From positions 62,001-126,000 of the forward strand of contig NZ_PIQA01000011.1 in assembly GCF_003987095.1 (NCBI RefSeq): a stretch of DNA of 64,000 bases. Reading direction: 5' to 3'. Of this stretch, positions 8,749 through 18,424 are shown piece after piece. The notes beneath the pieces are model-generated. The model did not search any database, had not been told where the DNA came from, and was given only the letters and a program-made list of their open reading frames with translations. This DNA is from Idiomarina piscisalsi (GTDB taxonomy: Bacteria > Pseudomonadota > Gammaproteobacteria > Enterobacterales > Alteromonadaceae). Made by a program: the position numbers and the translations under genes. Within the stretch, counting starts at the first letter, position 1; each line of letters starts with the position of its first letter.

Positions 8749-9942
8749 TCATTCAATAGCAACCCGATTCCGCCCTGCCTTTTTCGCGGCATAGAGATTT
8801 TCATCTGCCCGCTTGAGAATACTATCGGGGGTATCGGTTGGAACCTTAGTCGTTGCACCTAAGCTAATAGTTACTTTAACGGTCTTTTTGTTACTTTGCT
8901 TGCCTCGTTTTTCCTTGCCTTTGCCAGACGTTTCAGGTCTTGATGGGTCTCTCAATGTGAGTGGATAATTAGCCACTTTTGAGCGCACAGTTTCCAACAC
9001 ATCTTTCAGTTTTTCTTCGTTATTGTGTGAGAATACCAGGGTAAACTCCTCTCCTCCGTATCGGTAGGCTTTGAAACCACTAACGCTCTTTAATATGCTG
9101 CCTAATAGCCTGAGAACCTGGTCGCCCACTTCGTGTCCGTAGCGGTCGTTAAATTTTTTAAAATGGTCAACGTCCAACATGCACACGGCACTGCGCTTGC
9201 GTAAATGTTGCAATTCACTCATGAGTGCTCGGCGTTGCGGTAATCCGGTTAGCTCATCTATGTATGCTAGCTTTAACATTCGGTCAGCGAGAGCCAGCAG
9301 CAGGCTGCCGGAAATTGCGAGAGCGGCCCAAGCCGAAGCGTCAGTTTGTTCAATGCCAACAACAAAGATCATGAAAGCCAACCAGGCAACTAACTGACTC
9401 CACCGAAATGCCGATGCGTTTTTATAAAGAAGAACGGTTGCCCAAATACCGCCCATTGCTATCATCCACAGCGATAGACCTATGCCTGGTAATTCATCAG
9501 AGAGGCTTAACATTTCGGCTGGATTTAGAACGGCCAGAACGCCAGAAAACGGTTCTATTAGCAGTAGCAATGGTGACAAGCCAACTGCGACAAATAACAA
9601 GAAGCCCCTCGGTGAAAGTAACACCGGCAATTTTATAAACACCAACAGCAACGCCGTTAGCGACAGCCAAACAGGCAGCGCTTCATACAAAACAGCCACA
9701 TGCTGCTGGCTCAGTGGCTGCTGTAACCCCATTTGAATTAACGCGTAAAAGCCTGCGGTCCAGGCACACCAGTAAAGCCATTGCCATTGCCTGAAAAATC
9801 CAGCAATGAGGGTTACTAACCCTAAAGACGCTACAACACTCTCGGGCACAGGCAAGGCTACATCAGCCAACACTGTCGGGGCAAACAAGCCCAACAGAAC
9901 CCAAACCACCAGCGGCAAAAACACGACTAAGGACAAACGCAA
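8749..9942 (-). CDS. Membrane-bound diguanylate cyclase (GGDEF)
   Basis: An inner-membrane enzyme predicted to make cyclic di-GMP from GTP. About eight hydrophobic segments fill residues 1-222, a sensory membrane region that I cannot assign to a named MASE family. The GGDEF domain follows (about 225-397), with DELTGLPQRRA, the metal-binding LDVDHFKKFND, and an intact GGEEF active site at 296-300. An insertion rich in Lys and Gly (SGKGKEKRGKQ) sits in its second half. No RxxD inhibitory site was seen. The frame opens with TTG at 9942, directly after AGGAG; the in-frame TTG at 9936 is six bases after AGGAG and is an equally good start. The gene stands alone. Confidence 0.88.
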   Translation of the reverse strand: MRLSLVVFLPLVVWVLLGLFAPTVLADVALPVPESVVASLGLVTLIAGFFRQWQWLYWCAWTAGFYALIQMGLQQPLSQQHVAVLYEALPVWLSLTALLLVFIKLPVLLSPRGFLLFVAVGLSPLLLLIEPFSGVLAVLNPAEMLSLSDELPGIGLSLWMIAMGGIWATVLLYKNASAFRWSQLVAWLAFMIFVVGIEQTDASAWAALAISGSLLLALADRMLKLAYIDELTGLPQRRALMSELQHLRKRSAVCMLDVDHFKKFNDRYGHEVGDQVLRLLGSILKSVSGFKAYRYGGEEFTLVFSHNNEEKLKDVLETVRSKVANYPLTLRDPSRPETSGKGKEKRGKQSNKKTVKVTISLGATTKVPTDTPDSILKRADENLYAAKKAGRNRVAIE

Positions 9943-10073
9943 CTCCTGCTAATAACTCAACTGTCTAATGTAGAGTAAAAGGTTATAAGTCAGCCACCTT
10001 GCAAAGCGACTAATCGACTACTATTTAAAGATTAACGACTTTCGTTTCAAAAAGACACTTTAGGAGCAACAAC

Positions 10074-10703
10074 ATGACACTACGTATTGGCGATACAGCC
10101 CCGGACTTTACAATTGATACCACAGAAGGCCCCATTAATTTTCATGACTGGGCCAAAGGCTCTTGGGTCTTTTTCTTCAGCCATCCGGCCGACTACACCC
10201 CGGTCTGTACAACAGAAATGGGCCGTACCTCACAATTAGCGCCGGAATTTGAAAAACGCAATGTGAAACCACTGGGCCTATCGACTGACTCAGTTGACGC
10301 ACATAAAGGCTGGATAAACGACATTAACGAAACTCAGAATACCGTTCTGGAATTCCCAATTGTTGCTGACAAAGAGCTGGAAGTGGCTCAAAAATACGAC
10401 ATGATTCACCCGAACGAAAGTGCCACAGCAACGGTTCGCTCAGTGTTTATTATTGACCCGAATCAGAAAATTCGCCTCATTATGACCTACCCAATGACGG
10501 TTGGTCGTAATTTCAACGAAATTCTGCGCGTGATTGAGGCATTGCAAACGACTGATCGCGAAGAAGTAGCATGCCCTGCTGACTGGACACCTGGCGACTC
10601 TGTCATTATTCGTCCAAATGTCAGCGATGAAGACGCGAAAGAGAAATTTCCACAGGGCTGGAAAACCGTTAAGCCTTACCTACGTTTAACAGACATTAAA
10701 TAA
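10074..10703 (+). CDS. Peroxiredoxin, Prx6 (1-Cys-like) class
   Basis: A thiol peroxidase that reduces hydrogen peroxide and organic peroxides in the cytoplasm. The peroxidatic cysteine is Cys45 in the signature HPADYTPVCTTE. The 209-residue length and the long C-terminal arm (CPADWTPGDSVIIRP) are typical of the Prx6 class rather than AhpC. A second cysteine, Cys167, is in the arm, as in archaeal members, and could act in resolution. The ATG at 10074 has TAGGAG seven bases upstream. The gene is monocistronic, with a hairpin terminator after it. No AhpF-like reductase gene is nearby. Confidence 0.93.
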   Translation: MTLRIGDTAPDFTIDTTEGPINFHDWAKGSWVFFFSHPADYTPVCTTEMGRTSQLAPEFEKRNVKPLGLSTDSVDAHKGWINDINETQNTVLEFPIVADKELEVAQKYDMIHPNESATATVRSVFIIDPNQKIRLIMTYPMTVGRNFNEILRVIEALQTTDREEVACPADWTPGDSVIIRPNVSDEDAKEKFPQGWKTVKPYLRLTDIK

Positions 10704-10716
10704 CGTCATACCAAAT

Positions 10717-10745
10717 GCCGGGCCCACAAAGGGTTCGGCGTTTAT
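10717..10745 (+). terminator. Probable rho-independent terminator after the peroxiredoxin gene
   Basis: A 9-bp stem including two G-U pairs (10717-10725 with 10731-10739) and loop ACAAA is followed by GTTTATT. The T-tract is short, so strength is uncertain. Confidence 0.6.
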
Positions 10746-10826
10746 TAATTGACCAGCTAAAGTAAAGCTGCTTAGCTTACGATAATAAGTTATACGACTT
10801 TAGTCGAAAGCAAAAAGGCATATTCT

Positions 10827-12467
10827 ATGAGCTGGTTTAATAACCTTCGATTCCGATACAAGCTATTATTACCCATTGTACTTCTGGCAATTGTGCTTAT
10901 TGGCATTGCCACTGTTAGTGCAGTGAACTTTAAGTCAGTTGCAAACAGCGTTGATGAAATCGCAAGCGAGCACTTACCGGGTCTCAATTTTCTTCTGCAA
11001 GCTGACCGAGACCTTCATCAAGCCCAAGTTGCTGAAAGAACATTACTCTCAGTTGAGCCCGGCTCTTCCCGTCAACAACAGCTTATCGACACCCACAACG
11101 AAAACCTCGAACAAGCCGAGCAGCGGGTGAATCGATTTTTAAGCCTAACATCCAGCGCCGAAGAGCGTCGTATGGTTGAGGACTACAAAGCGAAAAACGA
11201 AACCTGGATCGCAACCGCTCAACGGGTGATTGAATTACACCGACAAGGCAATGTGCAACAAGCTATTCAGCTTAGTCAAACTGACAGCGGCCCGCAGTTT
11301 GAAACCATGCGTAACGTGCTGGACCAACTCGAGCAACGCAAAGAAGAGGCTGCTTTAAACCAGTCGACAATTATTGAGGGTGTCATTACGCAAAGTAACT
11401 GGACGCAAATGGTTGTACTTATTATTGGTTTAGCCATTTGTGTGCTGTTGGCCCTATTCTTCCCGCCACTTATTACCAAACCGTTAAACCTAATGTTGGA
11501 ACGCTTCGAGGACATGGCTAAAGGGGAAGGTGATTTGACGGCTCGAGTGAACCTCGATAGAAGCGACGAGCTAGGTTTAGTTGCAGACGCTTTTAACGAG
11601 TTTGTTGAAAAACTTCAGCGCACTATTACCAAAATCAATTCTATGACGGAACAGCTCGCCACGTCATCAGAAGAACTGTCCAGTATTTCAGAGCAGTCGA
11701 ACGCCAGTGTAAAAGAGCAACACCAAGCGGTTGAGCAAGTCGCAACGGCTATTCATGAAATGTCGACAACAGTGGATGAAATCGCAAAAAGCGCCAATGA
11801 CGCAGCAACTTCCGCACGCACTGCTGACGACCATACGAAGCAGGGTCGTAAAGTCGTCAATTCTACGGTTTCCGCGATAAAAAAATTAGCCAACCATGTT
11901 AACCAGACCACTCAGAACATCTCTAAAGTGGCAGAAGATAGCGACAATATCGGTAAAGTACTCGACGTCATTGGTGGAATTGCCGAACAAACTAACTTGC
12001 TGGCGCTAAATGCTGCTATCGAGTCGGCTCGGGCCGGTGAGCACGGCCGCGGATTTTCCGTTGTCGCTGACGAGGTACGCACGCTTGCCAGCCGAACTCA
12101 AGAGTCCACCCAGGAAATTCAGGATATGATTGAACGTCTGCAAAGCGCCACAAAAGAAGCGGTTAACTCCATGCAAACCGGTAAAGAAGAAGCTGATCAC
12201 ACGGTTGAACGTGCCCAGGAGGCAGACGAGTCACTGCAGTCTATAACCCAGGCTGTCGATGAGATTAACGACATGAACAGTCATATAGCCAGTGCTGCGG
12301 ACGAGCAAAGTTCTGTAACGGACGAAATTAATCAGAATATTAACACCATTAGCAGTATTTCGGATCAGTCAGCGCAGGCATCAGCTCAAGTTAAGGAGTC
12401 CAGCGATAACTTAGCGAAGCTATCGTCTGACTTGCAACGCGAGCTGCGTCAATTCCGAATTAGCTAA
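10827..12467 (+). CDS. Methyl-accepting chemotaxis protein
   Basis: A transmembrane chemoreceptor of 546 residues. A first membrane helix is at about 13-33, and a periplasmic helical region at 34-190 resembles the four-helix-bundle sensor class. A second membrane helix is at about 193-215, followed by a HAMP linker ([20 protein letters not shown]) and a long cytoplasmic signalling coiled coil. The CheA/CheW-binding tip [19 protein letters not shown] with [12 protein letters not shown] is intact. No CheB/CheR-binding pentapeptide is at the C-terminus. The ligand is unknown and no other chemotaxis genes are close, so it probably joins a receptor array encoded elsewhere. The ATG has AAGG upstream. 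Confidence 0.94.
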   Translation: MSWFNNLRFRYKLLLPIVLLAIVLIGIATVSAVNFKSVANSVDEIASEHLPGLNFLLQADRDLHQAQVAERTLLSVEPGSSRQQQLIDTHNENLEQAEQRVNRFLSLTSSAEERRMVEDYKAKNETWIATAQRVIELHRQGNVQQAIQLSQTDSGPQFETMRNVLDQLEQRKEEAALNQSTIIEGVITQSNWTQMVVLIIGLAICVLLALFFPPLITKPLNLMLERFEDMAKGEGDLTARVNLDRSDELGLVADAFNEFVEKLQRTITKINSMTEQLATSSEELSSISEQSNASVKEQHQAVEQVATAIHEMSTTVDEIAKSANDAATSARTADDHTKQGRKVVNSTVSAIKKLANHVNQTTQNISKVAEDSDNIGKVLDVIGGIAEQTNLLALNAAIESARAGEHGRGFSVVADEVRTLASRTQESTQEIQDMIERLQSATKEAVNSMQTGKEEADHTVERAQEADESLQSITQAVDEINDMNSHIASAADEQSSVTDEINQNINTISSISDQSAQASAQVKESSDNLAKLSSDLQRELRQFRIS

Positions 12468-12490
12468 AGTTCGTTATTTAGTGACTACTT

Positions 12491-12526
12491 GGGAACTGCC
12501 GAATTGAGCAGTTCCCGGAGTTTTCG
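12491..12526. terminator. Hairpin between convergent genes, likely terminator
   Basis: A perfect 9-bp stem GGGAACTGC (12491-12499) with GCAGTTCCC (12508-12516) and an 8-base loop lies just after the chemoreceptor stop and is followed by GGAGTTTTC. It lies between convergent genes and could serve the plus-strand gene. Confidence 0.45.
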
Positions 12527-12568
12527 GTTTGCGGAGCAAATATCTCTGCGCTATGTATACATCGGGCT

Positions 12569-13111
12569 TCACTTAACGCGCTGAACTCGCATGCGACGAT
12601 TAGAGCCTTCACGCCCAAAGAAGAATGAGTTAAGTGCACCGCGTTCAATGTAGTAAGCGTCTCCTTCCCAGGAAAAATAGCCACTGTCCGTCTGCTTCCA
12701 AACCTGACCATTTTTTAAAGTTATACGCCACTTTCCGTAAGGTCCTTCCTCGCGCTCGGCCAGAGTCACGTTAATGCGCTCGTCTTCCTTTTCTTCTCTC
12801 TCTTTATGTTCAAACCCGAAGCGATCACTTGCACGTTCCGTATCTTTTTGACTTTGTTGCGCTTGTTCGCGGCGCTCTTGCGCTTTTTCTCTCATTTCAG
12901 CCGCTTTCTGCTTGCCTTTACGGGCCTGCTCCGGAAGCTCTCTGTCTTGACGTTGCTTCTCCCCGGACTGAGTCTTTTTCGCTAAATTGTCATAACACAC
13001 CAAACGCTCTAAAGAGTCCTCAATTTCGGCACAAGCCTCTAATCCTGACTGCTGAGCAAAACTGGTAGCACTGAAGGCAATCGCTGCCATTCCAATAAAC
13101 AACTTATGCAT
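12569..13111 (-). CDS. Exported charged protein with TagO/VasI-like N-terminal motif
   Basis: An exported protein of 180 residues with a signal peptide (1-19, ending SFA). The start of the mature part, LEACAEIEDSLERLVCYDNLAKK, matches the pattern (C...I.d...RL.CYD.LA) found in T6SS-associated TagO/VasI-like proteins and in many small envelope proteins of Alteromonadales. A very charged, probably helical stretch rich in Lys, Arg, Glu and Gln follows (about 45-110), and then a C-terminal region with WKQTDSGYFSW and basic residues. No type VI secretion genes are in the window, so that role is not supported. It may be co-transcribed with hemH and the protease upstream (30-base gap). Function unknown. 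Confidence 0.7.
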   Translation of the reverse strand: MHKLFIGMAAIAFSATSFAQQSGLEACAEIEDSLERLVCYDNLAKKTQSGEKQRQDRELPEQARKGKQKAAEMREKAQERREQAQQSQKDTERASDRFGFEHKEREEKEDERINVTLAEREEGPYGKWRITLKNGQVWKQTDSGYFSWEGDAYYIERGALNSFFFGREGSNRRMRVQRVK

Positions 13112-13141
13112 AATTCATTCTTCCTATAAATGTGATTCGTT

Positions 13142-13645
13142 TTAATACGTTAACCTAAGCGTATCGTTTTTTTGGGTTAACTCAAATTCTTTTAATGCGC
13201 TCATTCCTAAAAGGATAACGTTTCCGTCCATACCCGGCGTAATAGACGCATCAACGTTATTAAGACGTATGTCGCCCAGTTCCAATGTATCAATCTCCGT
13301 CCGATAGGTAATAACCCGGCCATTTGCGGTTTGTGACATGCCTTGCCGCCCTTTTTGCAAACCTAATTGACTCGCAAGCTCTTCAGGAACCGCGACCAAC
13401 GTCGCTCCGGTGTCTAAAAGAAATGTCACCTGTTGGCCATTTATTTTACCTCTGGCCACATAATGTCCCATACGGTTTTGCTCGAGGACAACGGTCACAT
13501 CCCCACCGTTTCTATGACTTTGAATGTGTGAGTTCGGATTAAACTGCTCCTGCAACTGGTCTTGAAAAAACCAAACTAATAGAGCAATTGCCAGCCCCCA
13601 CGCAATGAACATGAAGGGCTTTCCAAAAGAATTACCGCCTGCCAC
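13142..13645 (-). CDS. Membrane-anchored retropepsin-like aspartic protease
   Basis: A 167-residue protein with one membrane helix at about 12-27 and an external domain of the clan AA (retroviral-type) aspartic protease fold. The catalytic triplet is DTGA at Asp78-Ala81 in the context VTFLLDTGATLVAVP, and the C-terminal half has the hydrophobic-hydrophobic-Gly pattern (VILLGMSAL). Such single-domain proteases would act as dimers. Related small proteins occur widely in proteobacteria, mostly without known substrates. It begins two bases after the hemH stop, so the two are probably in one transcript; whether they are linked in function is unknown. Confidence 0.82.
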   Translation of the reverse strand: MAGGNSFGKPFMFIAWGLAIALLVWFFQDQLQEQFNPNSHIQSHRNGGDVTVVLEQNRMGHYVARGKINGQQVTFLLDTGATLVAVPEELASQLGLQKGRQGMSQTANGRVITYRTEIDTLELGDIRLNNVDASITPGMDGNVILLGMSALKEFELTQKNDTLRLTY

Positions 13646-13647
13646 TT

Positions 13648-14751
13648 TTATTGTCCTTCCTCACTATAAGGCAATGTTTGCTTTTCTACTTTATTCGCTA
13701 ATGCCTGGCGTTGTTCAGTCATTTTTTCAACGGACCAACCCTGCAAGTGAGTATTCACTAACTCTGTTAGCGCTGCAATATGATCAGGCTCAGCATTCAA
13801 TGCGCTAATGTATTCATAGCGCTCTCCACCGTTTTCCATAAAGTACTCGCGGTTTTCTTCACCAATTTCTTCAATAGTTTCCAGACAGTCAGCACTGAAC
13901 CCCGGACAAAAAACCTGTACTGATTTAACGCCTTTTTTCGGTAAGGCTTTCATGGTCATGTCGGTGTATGGCTGCAGCCACTCTTCGCGACCAAAGCGCG
14001 ACTGGAAAGTGGTTAAATACTCATCTTGTTTCAGTCCTAGGCGCTCTGCCAACAGTCGCGAGGTTTTGTAGCACTCACAATGATATGGGTCACCATTTTT
14101 CAAGTAGCGCAGCGGTATGCCATGGTAGGAAAACAATAATTTGTCAGCGCGCCCATGCTCATTCCAGTGACGCTCAATGCGCTTAGCAGCCGCCTCTATA
14201 AAAGGCGGGTAGTCATGGTAATGCGTGACAAAGCGAAGTTCCGGCAGCCAGCGTCGCTGAGTAAAGTCTTTTGCCAAGGCATCGAACGTCGAAGCCGTAG
14301 TTGATGCACTGTATTGCGGGTAAAGAGGCAAAACCAGCAGCTTACGCACGCCTTTTTCCAGCATCCGTTCAATAACATCGGAAATAGCCGGGTTTCCGTA
14401 GCGCATGGCAAAGTCGACAACAATGTCTTCACCCCAGGTTTCTTTCAATTTTGCTTCTATGCCTTTGGCCTGATCTTCGGTGTGGAATAATAATGGTGAG
14501 CCCCGACCTGTCCAGACCGTTTTATAAGCTTCTGCTGAGCGTTTCGGGCGAATGCGTAAAATAACGCCATTTAAAATTAACGACCAAAGCAACCGTGGCA
14601 CTTCAACCACCCGAGGGTCTGACAGAAACTCTTTCAAATAGGGCTTCAAGGCTTTCTTTGTCGGAGCCTCGGGTGTGCCTAAATTGGTGACAAGCACACC
14701 TATTTTGTCAGCTTGGTGGTGGGAAAACGAAGAACTACCACGATATTTCAT
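13648..14751 (-). CDS. hemH: Ferrochelatase
   Basis: Inserts ferrous iron into protoporphyrin IX in the last step of haem synthesis. The 367-residue protein begins its core with KIGVLVTNLGTPEAP and has the conserved LLFSYHGIPLRYLKNGDPY segment with the active-site histidine, followed by CECYKTSRLLAERLGL. The C-terminal half contains FCPGFSADCLETIEEIGEENR with the conserved acidic metal-binding residues. A second haem gene, hemB, is 19 kb away in this window. The gene leads a likely operon with the aspartic protease and the TagO-like gene. Confidence 0.96.
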   Translation of the reverse strand: MKYRGSSSFSHHQADKIGVLVTNLGTPEAPTKKALKPYLKEFLSDPRVVEVPRLLWSLILNGVILRIRPKRSAEAYKTVWTGRGSPLLFHTEDQAKGIEAKLKETWGEDIVVDFAMRYGNPAISDVIERMLEKGVRKLLVLPLYPQYSASTTASTFDALAKDFTQRRWLPELRFVTHYHDYPPFIEAAAKRIERHWNEHGRADKLLFSYHGIPLRYLKNGDPYHCECYKTSRLLAERLGLKQDEYLTTFQSRFGREEWLQPYTDMTMKALPKKGVKSVQVFCPGFSADCLETIEEIGEENREYFMENGGERYEYISALNAEPDHIAALTELVNTHLQGWSVEKMTEQRQALANKVEKQTLPYSEEGQ

Positions 14752-14895
14752 CTGCTTTTACCTTAAAATTCTGTTTTGCTTGGGAATGAAGCGAAATTTA
14801 CGTAATTTTTAACGGGTTCGATCCCTATTTGCAAAAAAATCAGGTTACACTGCAACGATACACTCTATCGAAACTATTTGCTTGACCCATTTAAT

Positions 14896-15480
14896 ATGTC
14901 GACAACATCTACTCGTGAAAAGTGGTACAAGAAGCTGGCCAACTCACCACACGCACTGGTGCTTCTGTTCTTTCTTTCGGCACTAGAAGCGACTGTTTTG
15001 CCAATTCCGTTAGAGCTTATCCTGGTGCCTTATATGGTGCTGGAGCGGGAGCGTATTTGGTTAATTGCGTCCGTCGCATTAGCGGGGTTCATGGCTGGCT
15101 CAGTCGGCGGTTATTACATTGGTTATGCGTTGTTCGATACCATCGGCCAATGGTTTATTGACTACTTATCCGTTCAGGAGCAATACGACGAATTTCAATC
15201 GGCTCTGGAAAATAACGGCTTCTGGTCAATATTCCTGGTTGGCGTTACGCCTGTTCCTTTTCAGGTGGCGATGCTTGCTGCCGGGGCTGGCAAATACCCT
15301 TTAGCCTTGTTTTTACTAGCTGCCGGTATCGCCCGAGCGTTACGTTACTACATTCTGGCCGCCTTAGTGTTCTGGCTCGGCCCACAAGCGGAAGATATCT
15401 GGGAACGTTATTCGGGCCCCGCCGGATGGTCCATACTTATTGCTGCGGTTTCTGTTATATTGTTGATACAATTTTTATAA
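14896..15480 (+). CDS. YqaA-family (VTT/SNARE-associated-like) inner membrane protein
   Basis: A small polytopic membrane protein (194 residues from the ATG at 14896) of the YqaA/DedA-related family. Sequence marks are the helix break FFLSALEATVLPIPLELILVP, the glycine-rich GGYYIG re-entrant-like segment and the conserved VGVTPVPFQVAMLAAG segment. Relatives of this fold take part in lipid scrambling or proton-coupled homeostasis, but YqaA itself has no settled role. An in-frame TTG at 14878 is possible but weak; neither start has a strong ribosome-binding site. The CorC-like gene begins 25 bases after the stop, so co-transcription is plausible. Confidence 0.82.
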   Translation: MSTTSTREKWYKKLANSPHALVLLFFLSALEATVLPIPLELILVPYMVLERERIWLIASVALAGFMAGSVGGYYIGYALFDTIGQWFIDYLSVQEQYDEFQSALENNGFWSIFLVGVTPVPFQVAMLAAGAGKYPLALFLLAAGIARALRYYILAALVFWLGPQAEDIWERYSGPAGWSILIAAVSVILLIQFL

Positions 15481-15505
15481 TCAACAGTTATTCACTCGGA
15501 GCCCG

Positions 15506-16561
15506 ATGACTCTTCTTATACTTTTTGCGTTTTTGGCTATTGGCGTATCTTTTATATGCTCGGTTCTGGAGGCGGCAATACTGTCAGTAACACCGAGTTA
15601 CATTGCTCACCTAAAAGAATCCAGACCAAAAACGCATAAGCAACTACGTAAACTCAAAGATGGCATCGATAAACCCCTGGCCGCTATTTTAACCTTAAAT
15701 ACAGTAGCTCATACCGCTGGCGCCGCTGGTGTCGGTGCGCAGGTCGGTGTTGTGTTTGGCGACGGTTACCTGGGCGTTGCTTCAGCAGTTATGACGTTAC
15801 TTATCCTGATTTTGTCTGAAATTATTCCGAAAACCATTGGGGCGAAATTCTGGCGTCCATTGGCGCCCTGGCTTCCGCCAATTTTGAACCTCATGATTCT
15901 AACGCTTAAGCCCTTTATTTGGCTGTCAGACCAAATAACAAAACGTATCGGCGGTGGGGAAGAAGAAATTGACGTGCGCTCTGAGATAAAAGCCATGGCA
16001 ACCATTGGTCACGAGGAAGAGGCTCTGGATGCGGACGAGCGACGTGTTATTTTAAACATTCTTGACCTTCACGACATTCGGGTGAAAGAAGTTATGACAC
16101 CGCGAACGGTTTGCGAGTCCATACGACCTGACGAAGACATTATGGCTGTTAGTCAAAAGATTCGTGAGCTCCCCTTTTCCCGTTACCCAGTCATCGACGC
16201 CGAAGAAGAGCCACACGGCATTCTGTTCCGCAGCGATGTTTTTGACGCCGACGAAGGGACACCTATTCTCGACATTGTTCGCCAAGTTGAAGTCGTTACC
16301 GAAACCGTGAGTGTGGAAGCCTTAATGAGCCACCTTATATCCACACGGCAACACATGGCGTTAGTCTATGACGAGCATGGCAGCTGGTTAGGACTTATTA
16401 CTCTGGAAGATATTATCGAAACCATTTTGGGCACGCCGATAATGGATGAAACCGACAACATTGCCAGCCTACGCCGCTACGCCAGACAACGTTGGGATAA
16501 GCGTCTCAAGCGCGACCCAAAGCAAGCGCAGCGCCAGCAAGGTAATGATCATTCGGAATAG
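15506..16561 (+). CDS. CNNM/CorC-type membrane protein with CBS pair
   Basis: A 351-residue inner membrane protein of the CNNM/CorC (formerly 'haemolysin') family, whose members act in magnesium or other cation efflux. The N-terminal CNNM (DUF21) domain has three or four membrane helices (residues 1-145), with the conserved segment LSEIIPKTIGAKFW near 107-120. A CBS pair follows, starting at VKEVMTPRTVCESI and ending with YDEHGSWLGLITLEDIIETILG. It lacks the extra C-terminal CorC-HlyC domain of longer members. A CGGAG ribosome-binding site precedes the ATG. Its last 93 bases overlap the convergent TSUP transporter gene. Confidence 0.9.
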   Translation: MTLLILFAFLAIGVSFICSVLEAAILSVTPSYIAHLKESRPKTHKQLRKLKDGIDKPLAAILTLNTVAHTAGAAGVGAQVGVVFGDGYLGVASAVMTLLILILSEIIPKTIGAKFWRPLAPWLPPILNLMILTLKPFIWLSDQITKRIGGGEEEIDVRSEIKAMATIGHEEEALDADERRVILNILDLHDIRVKEVMTPRTVCESIRPDEDIMAVSQKIRELPFSRYPVIDAEEEPHGILFRSDVFDADEGTPILDIVRQVEVVTETVSVEALMSHLISTRQHMALVYDEHGSWLGLITLEDIIETILGTPIMDETDNIASLRRYARQRWDKRLKRDPKQAQRQQGNDHSE

Positions 16562-17227
16562 TTGATCAAAGCGCTGGTTCGTGATTTTTTTGAGCCAGTG
16601 CAAACCTATCCAGGTACCGGCAAAGCCAGCCGCTATCATTGCTCCAATCAAAGGCAACCAGTCTTTGAAAACAAACCCAGCCATACCAAATACAATAGCT
16701 TTAGGACCATGCTGGAAAGTCATAACTGCAGCAAAGGTAGCAACGGTTTGCATTCTCTCGCTGAACCGGGCTTTTACGAAGGCCGCCACCAAAGGTCCTG
16801 ACGCGCCAACAAATAATGCTAAAAACCCCGTTAACAAGCCCCCGCCGACAAGACCCGCACGCCCGGACAAGCTTTGCGGTAATTTTGGCCCCCAGGTTAG
16901 CCATAACAGGAAAAGGCCAATGGTAATTTGCAGTATTTCTGTCGGTAACCGAACCAGTAACAGGCTTCCGAGAAAGGTGCCCAATAGCCCAAAAGGCACA
17001 AACCAAGCGATAGTCGACCAGTGAATATGTCGCCATGACAGCGCTGCCCGCCCTACGTTCGAGCCCATTTGCACTAAACCATGAACCGGAATAACGGCGC
17101 TGCCAGGCAACACTAGCGCAATAACGCCAATCAATACCGCACCGCCCCCAGCACCAGCGACCGCACTTAATAACGACGTTGCCGCAGACAGCAACACTAA
17201 CCCATAAAATAAAGACTCATTGACCAC
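16469..17227 (-). CDS. TauE/SafE (TSUP) family membrane exporter
   Basis: A predicted transporter of the TSUP family (sulfite, sulfonate or other small anion exporters), about 252 residues with roughly eight membrane helices. The glycine-rich LLSAVAGAGGGAVLIG motif near the N-terminus and the repeated LLTGFLALFVGASGPLVAAF motif in the second half mark the two halves. The frame is open further upstream, but the GTG at 17227, nine bases after GGGAG, gives the usual family length; the longer form starts with an implausible soluble stretch. Its 3' end overlaps the convergent CorC-like gene by 93 bases. Substrate unknown. Confidence 0.85.
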   Translation of the reverse strand: MVNESLFYGLVLLSAATSLLSAVAGAGGGAVLIGVIALVLPGSAVIPVHGLVQMGSNVGRAALSWRHIHWSTIAWFVPFGLLGTFLGSLLLVRLPTEILQITIGLFLLWLTWGPKLPQSLSGRAGLVGGGLLTGFLALFVGASGPLVAAFVKARFSERMQTVATFAAVMTFQHGPKAIVFGMAGFVFKDWLPLIGAMIAAGFAGTWIGLHWLKKITNQRFDQLFRMIITLLALRLLWVALETLIPTLSGVAA

Positions 17228-17353
17228 TGACTTCGACTCCCGGTTTGCGCTGCTCTGGATCAATACGTATAATTCGCGCTCGATTTTTAAATCGACTATT
17301 TCCAAACAAGGCTTCGGATTTACGTTCCGAACCGCTGAAAAAGGTAACACGAT

Positions 17354-18277
17354 ATGTACATTTGTGCGGCATTGTATAAGTTTGTCGAGCTCAATGACTA
17401 TGAGCAAATTCGCGAACCACTCTATCAAACCCTTATCGACAACGACGTAAAAGGCACCCTTCTGCTGGCTCGAGAAGGCATTAACGGTACTATTTGCGGT
17501 ACTCGTGAAGCCATCGATAACGTCTTAGCTTATCTACGTTCAGATGAACGTTTTGCTGACATTGATCACAAGGAATCACCGAGTGAAGAGCAGGCCTTCT
17601 ACCGCACTAAGGTCAAGCTCAAAAAAGAAATTGTCACTATGGGCGTCGACTGGGTTGATCCTAAGAACACGGTTGGCACCTACGTTGAGCCGGAAAAGTG
17701 GAACGACCTGATTTCTGACCCGGAAGTACTGGTTATTGATACTCGTAATGAATACGAGTATGCCGTAGGCACATTTGAGGGTGCAGTAAACCCTAAAACC
17801 GATACCTTCCGCGAGTTTCCAGAGTATGTAAAAGAACATCTTGATCCGGAAAAGCACAAGAAAGTCGCCATGTTCTGCACCGGCGGTATTCGCTGTGAAA
17901 AGTCTACGGCGTATCTAAAAGAGCAGGGTTTTGACGAGGTTTATCATTTAAAAGGCGGTATTCTGAAATACCTCGAGCTGGTGCCGGAGGACAATAGCCG
18001 CTGGAATGGCGAATGCTTCGTGTTTGACCAACGTGTCACTGTGAAGCACGGGCTGGAGCAGGGCGAATACGACCAGTGCTATGCCTGCCGTATGCCTATT
18101 ACTCAAGAGGAAATGGCTTCTGAGCACTACCAGAAAGGGGTTAGCTGCCCACACTGTTTCGACAAAACCACACCAGAGCAAAAAGAACGTTTCGCCGAGC
18201 GCGAACGCCAAATTCAACTTGCTAAAGCGCGCGGCGAGAAACACATTCGCGATGGTAAAGTAGAGTCACTGAGTTGA
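17354..18277 (+). CDS. trhO: tRNA uridine-34 5-hydroxylase TrhO (YceA-type rhodanese)
   Basis: Catalyses oxygen-dependent hydroxylation of uridine at the wobble position of certain tRNAs, giving 5-hydroxyuridine. The 307-residue protein has the YceA layout: an N-terminal acylphosphatase-like domain (about 1-95), a rhodanese domain (about 110-210) with the catalytic loop CTGGIRC starting at Cys175, and a C-terminal cysteine-rich region with CYACRMPI and CPHC. The rest of the window has no partner of the parallel anaerobic pathway (trhP). The gene is single and ends in a strong hairpin. Confidence 0.93.
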   Translation: MYICAALYKFVELNDYEQIREPLYQTLIDNDVKGTLLLAREGINGTICGTREAIDNVLAYLRSDERFADIDHKESPSEEQAFYRTKVKLKKEIVTMGVDWVDPKNTVGTYVEPEKWNDLISDPEVLVIDTRNEYEYAVGTFEGAVNPKTDTFREFPEYVKEHLDPEKHKKVAMFCTGGIRCEKSTAYLKEQGFDEVYHLKGGILKYLELVPEDNSRWNGECFVFDQRVTVKHGLEQGEYDQCYACRMPITQEEMASEHYQKGVSCPHCFDKTTPEQKERFAERERQIQLAKARGEKHIRDGKVESLS

Positions 18278-18315
18278 TCTAACTCGCTTCATAAGCGTAT
18301 TCTCTAATGTAAGCT

Positions 18316-18350
18316 AAAGCTGACAGTTATCGAATTTAACTGTCAGCTTT
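18316..18350. terminator. Perfect 14-bp hairpin terminator after trhO
   Basis: AAAGCTGACAGTTA (18316-18329) pairs fully with 18337-18350 around a 7-base loop. The A-rich 5' and T-rich 3' stem ends suit termination on the plus strand after trhO. Confidence 0.75.
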
Positions 18351-18424
18351 ATCGATTTTCATCGCTTTCTTTAACCCCACGAATGGACTATGGTTAAAGC
18401 ATAACGATGACAAAGGAGGGTTTT

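Noticed and set aside
12569-13111. Possible type VI secretion locus suggested by the TagO-like protein
   Set aside because: No other T6SS genes are present in the window; the motif alone is found in many unrelated small envelope proteins.
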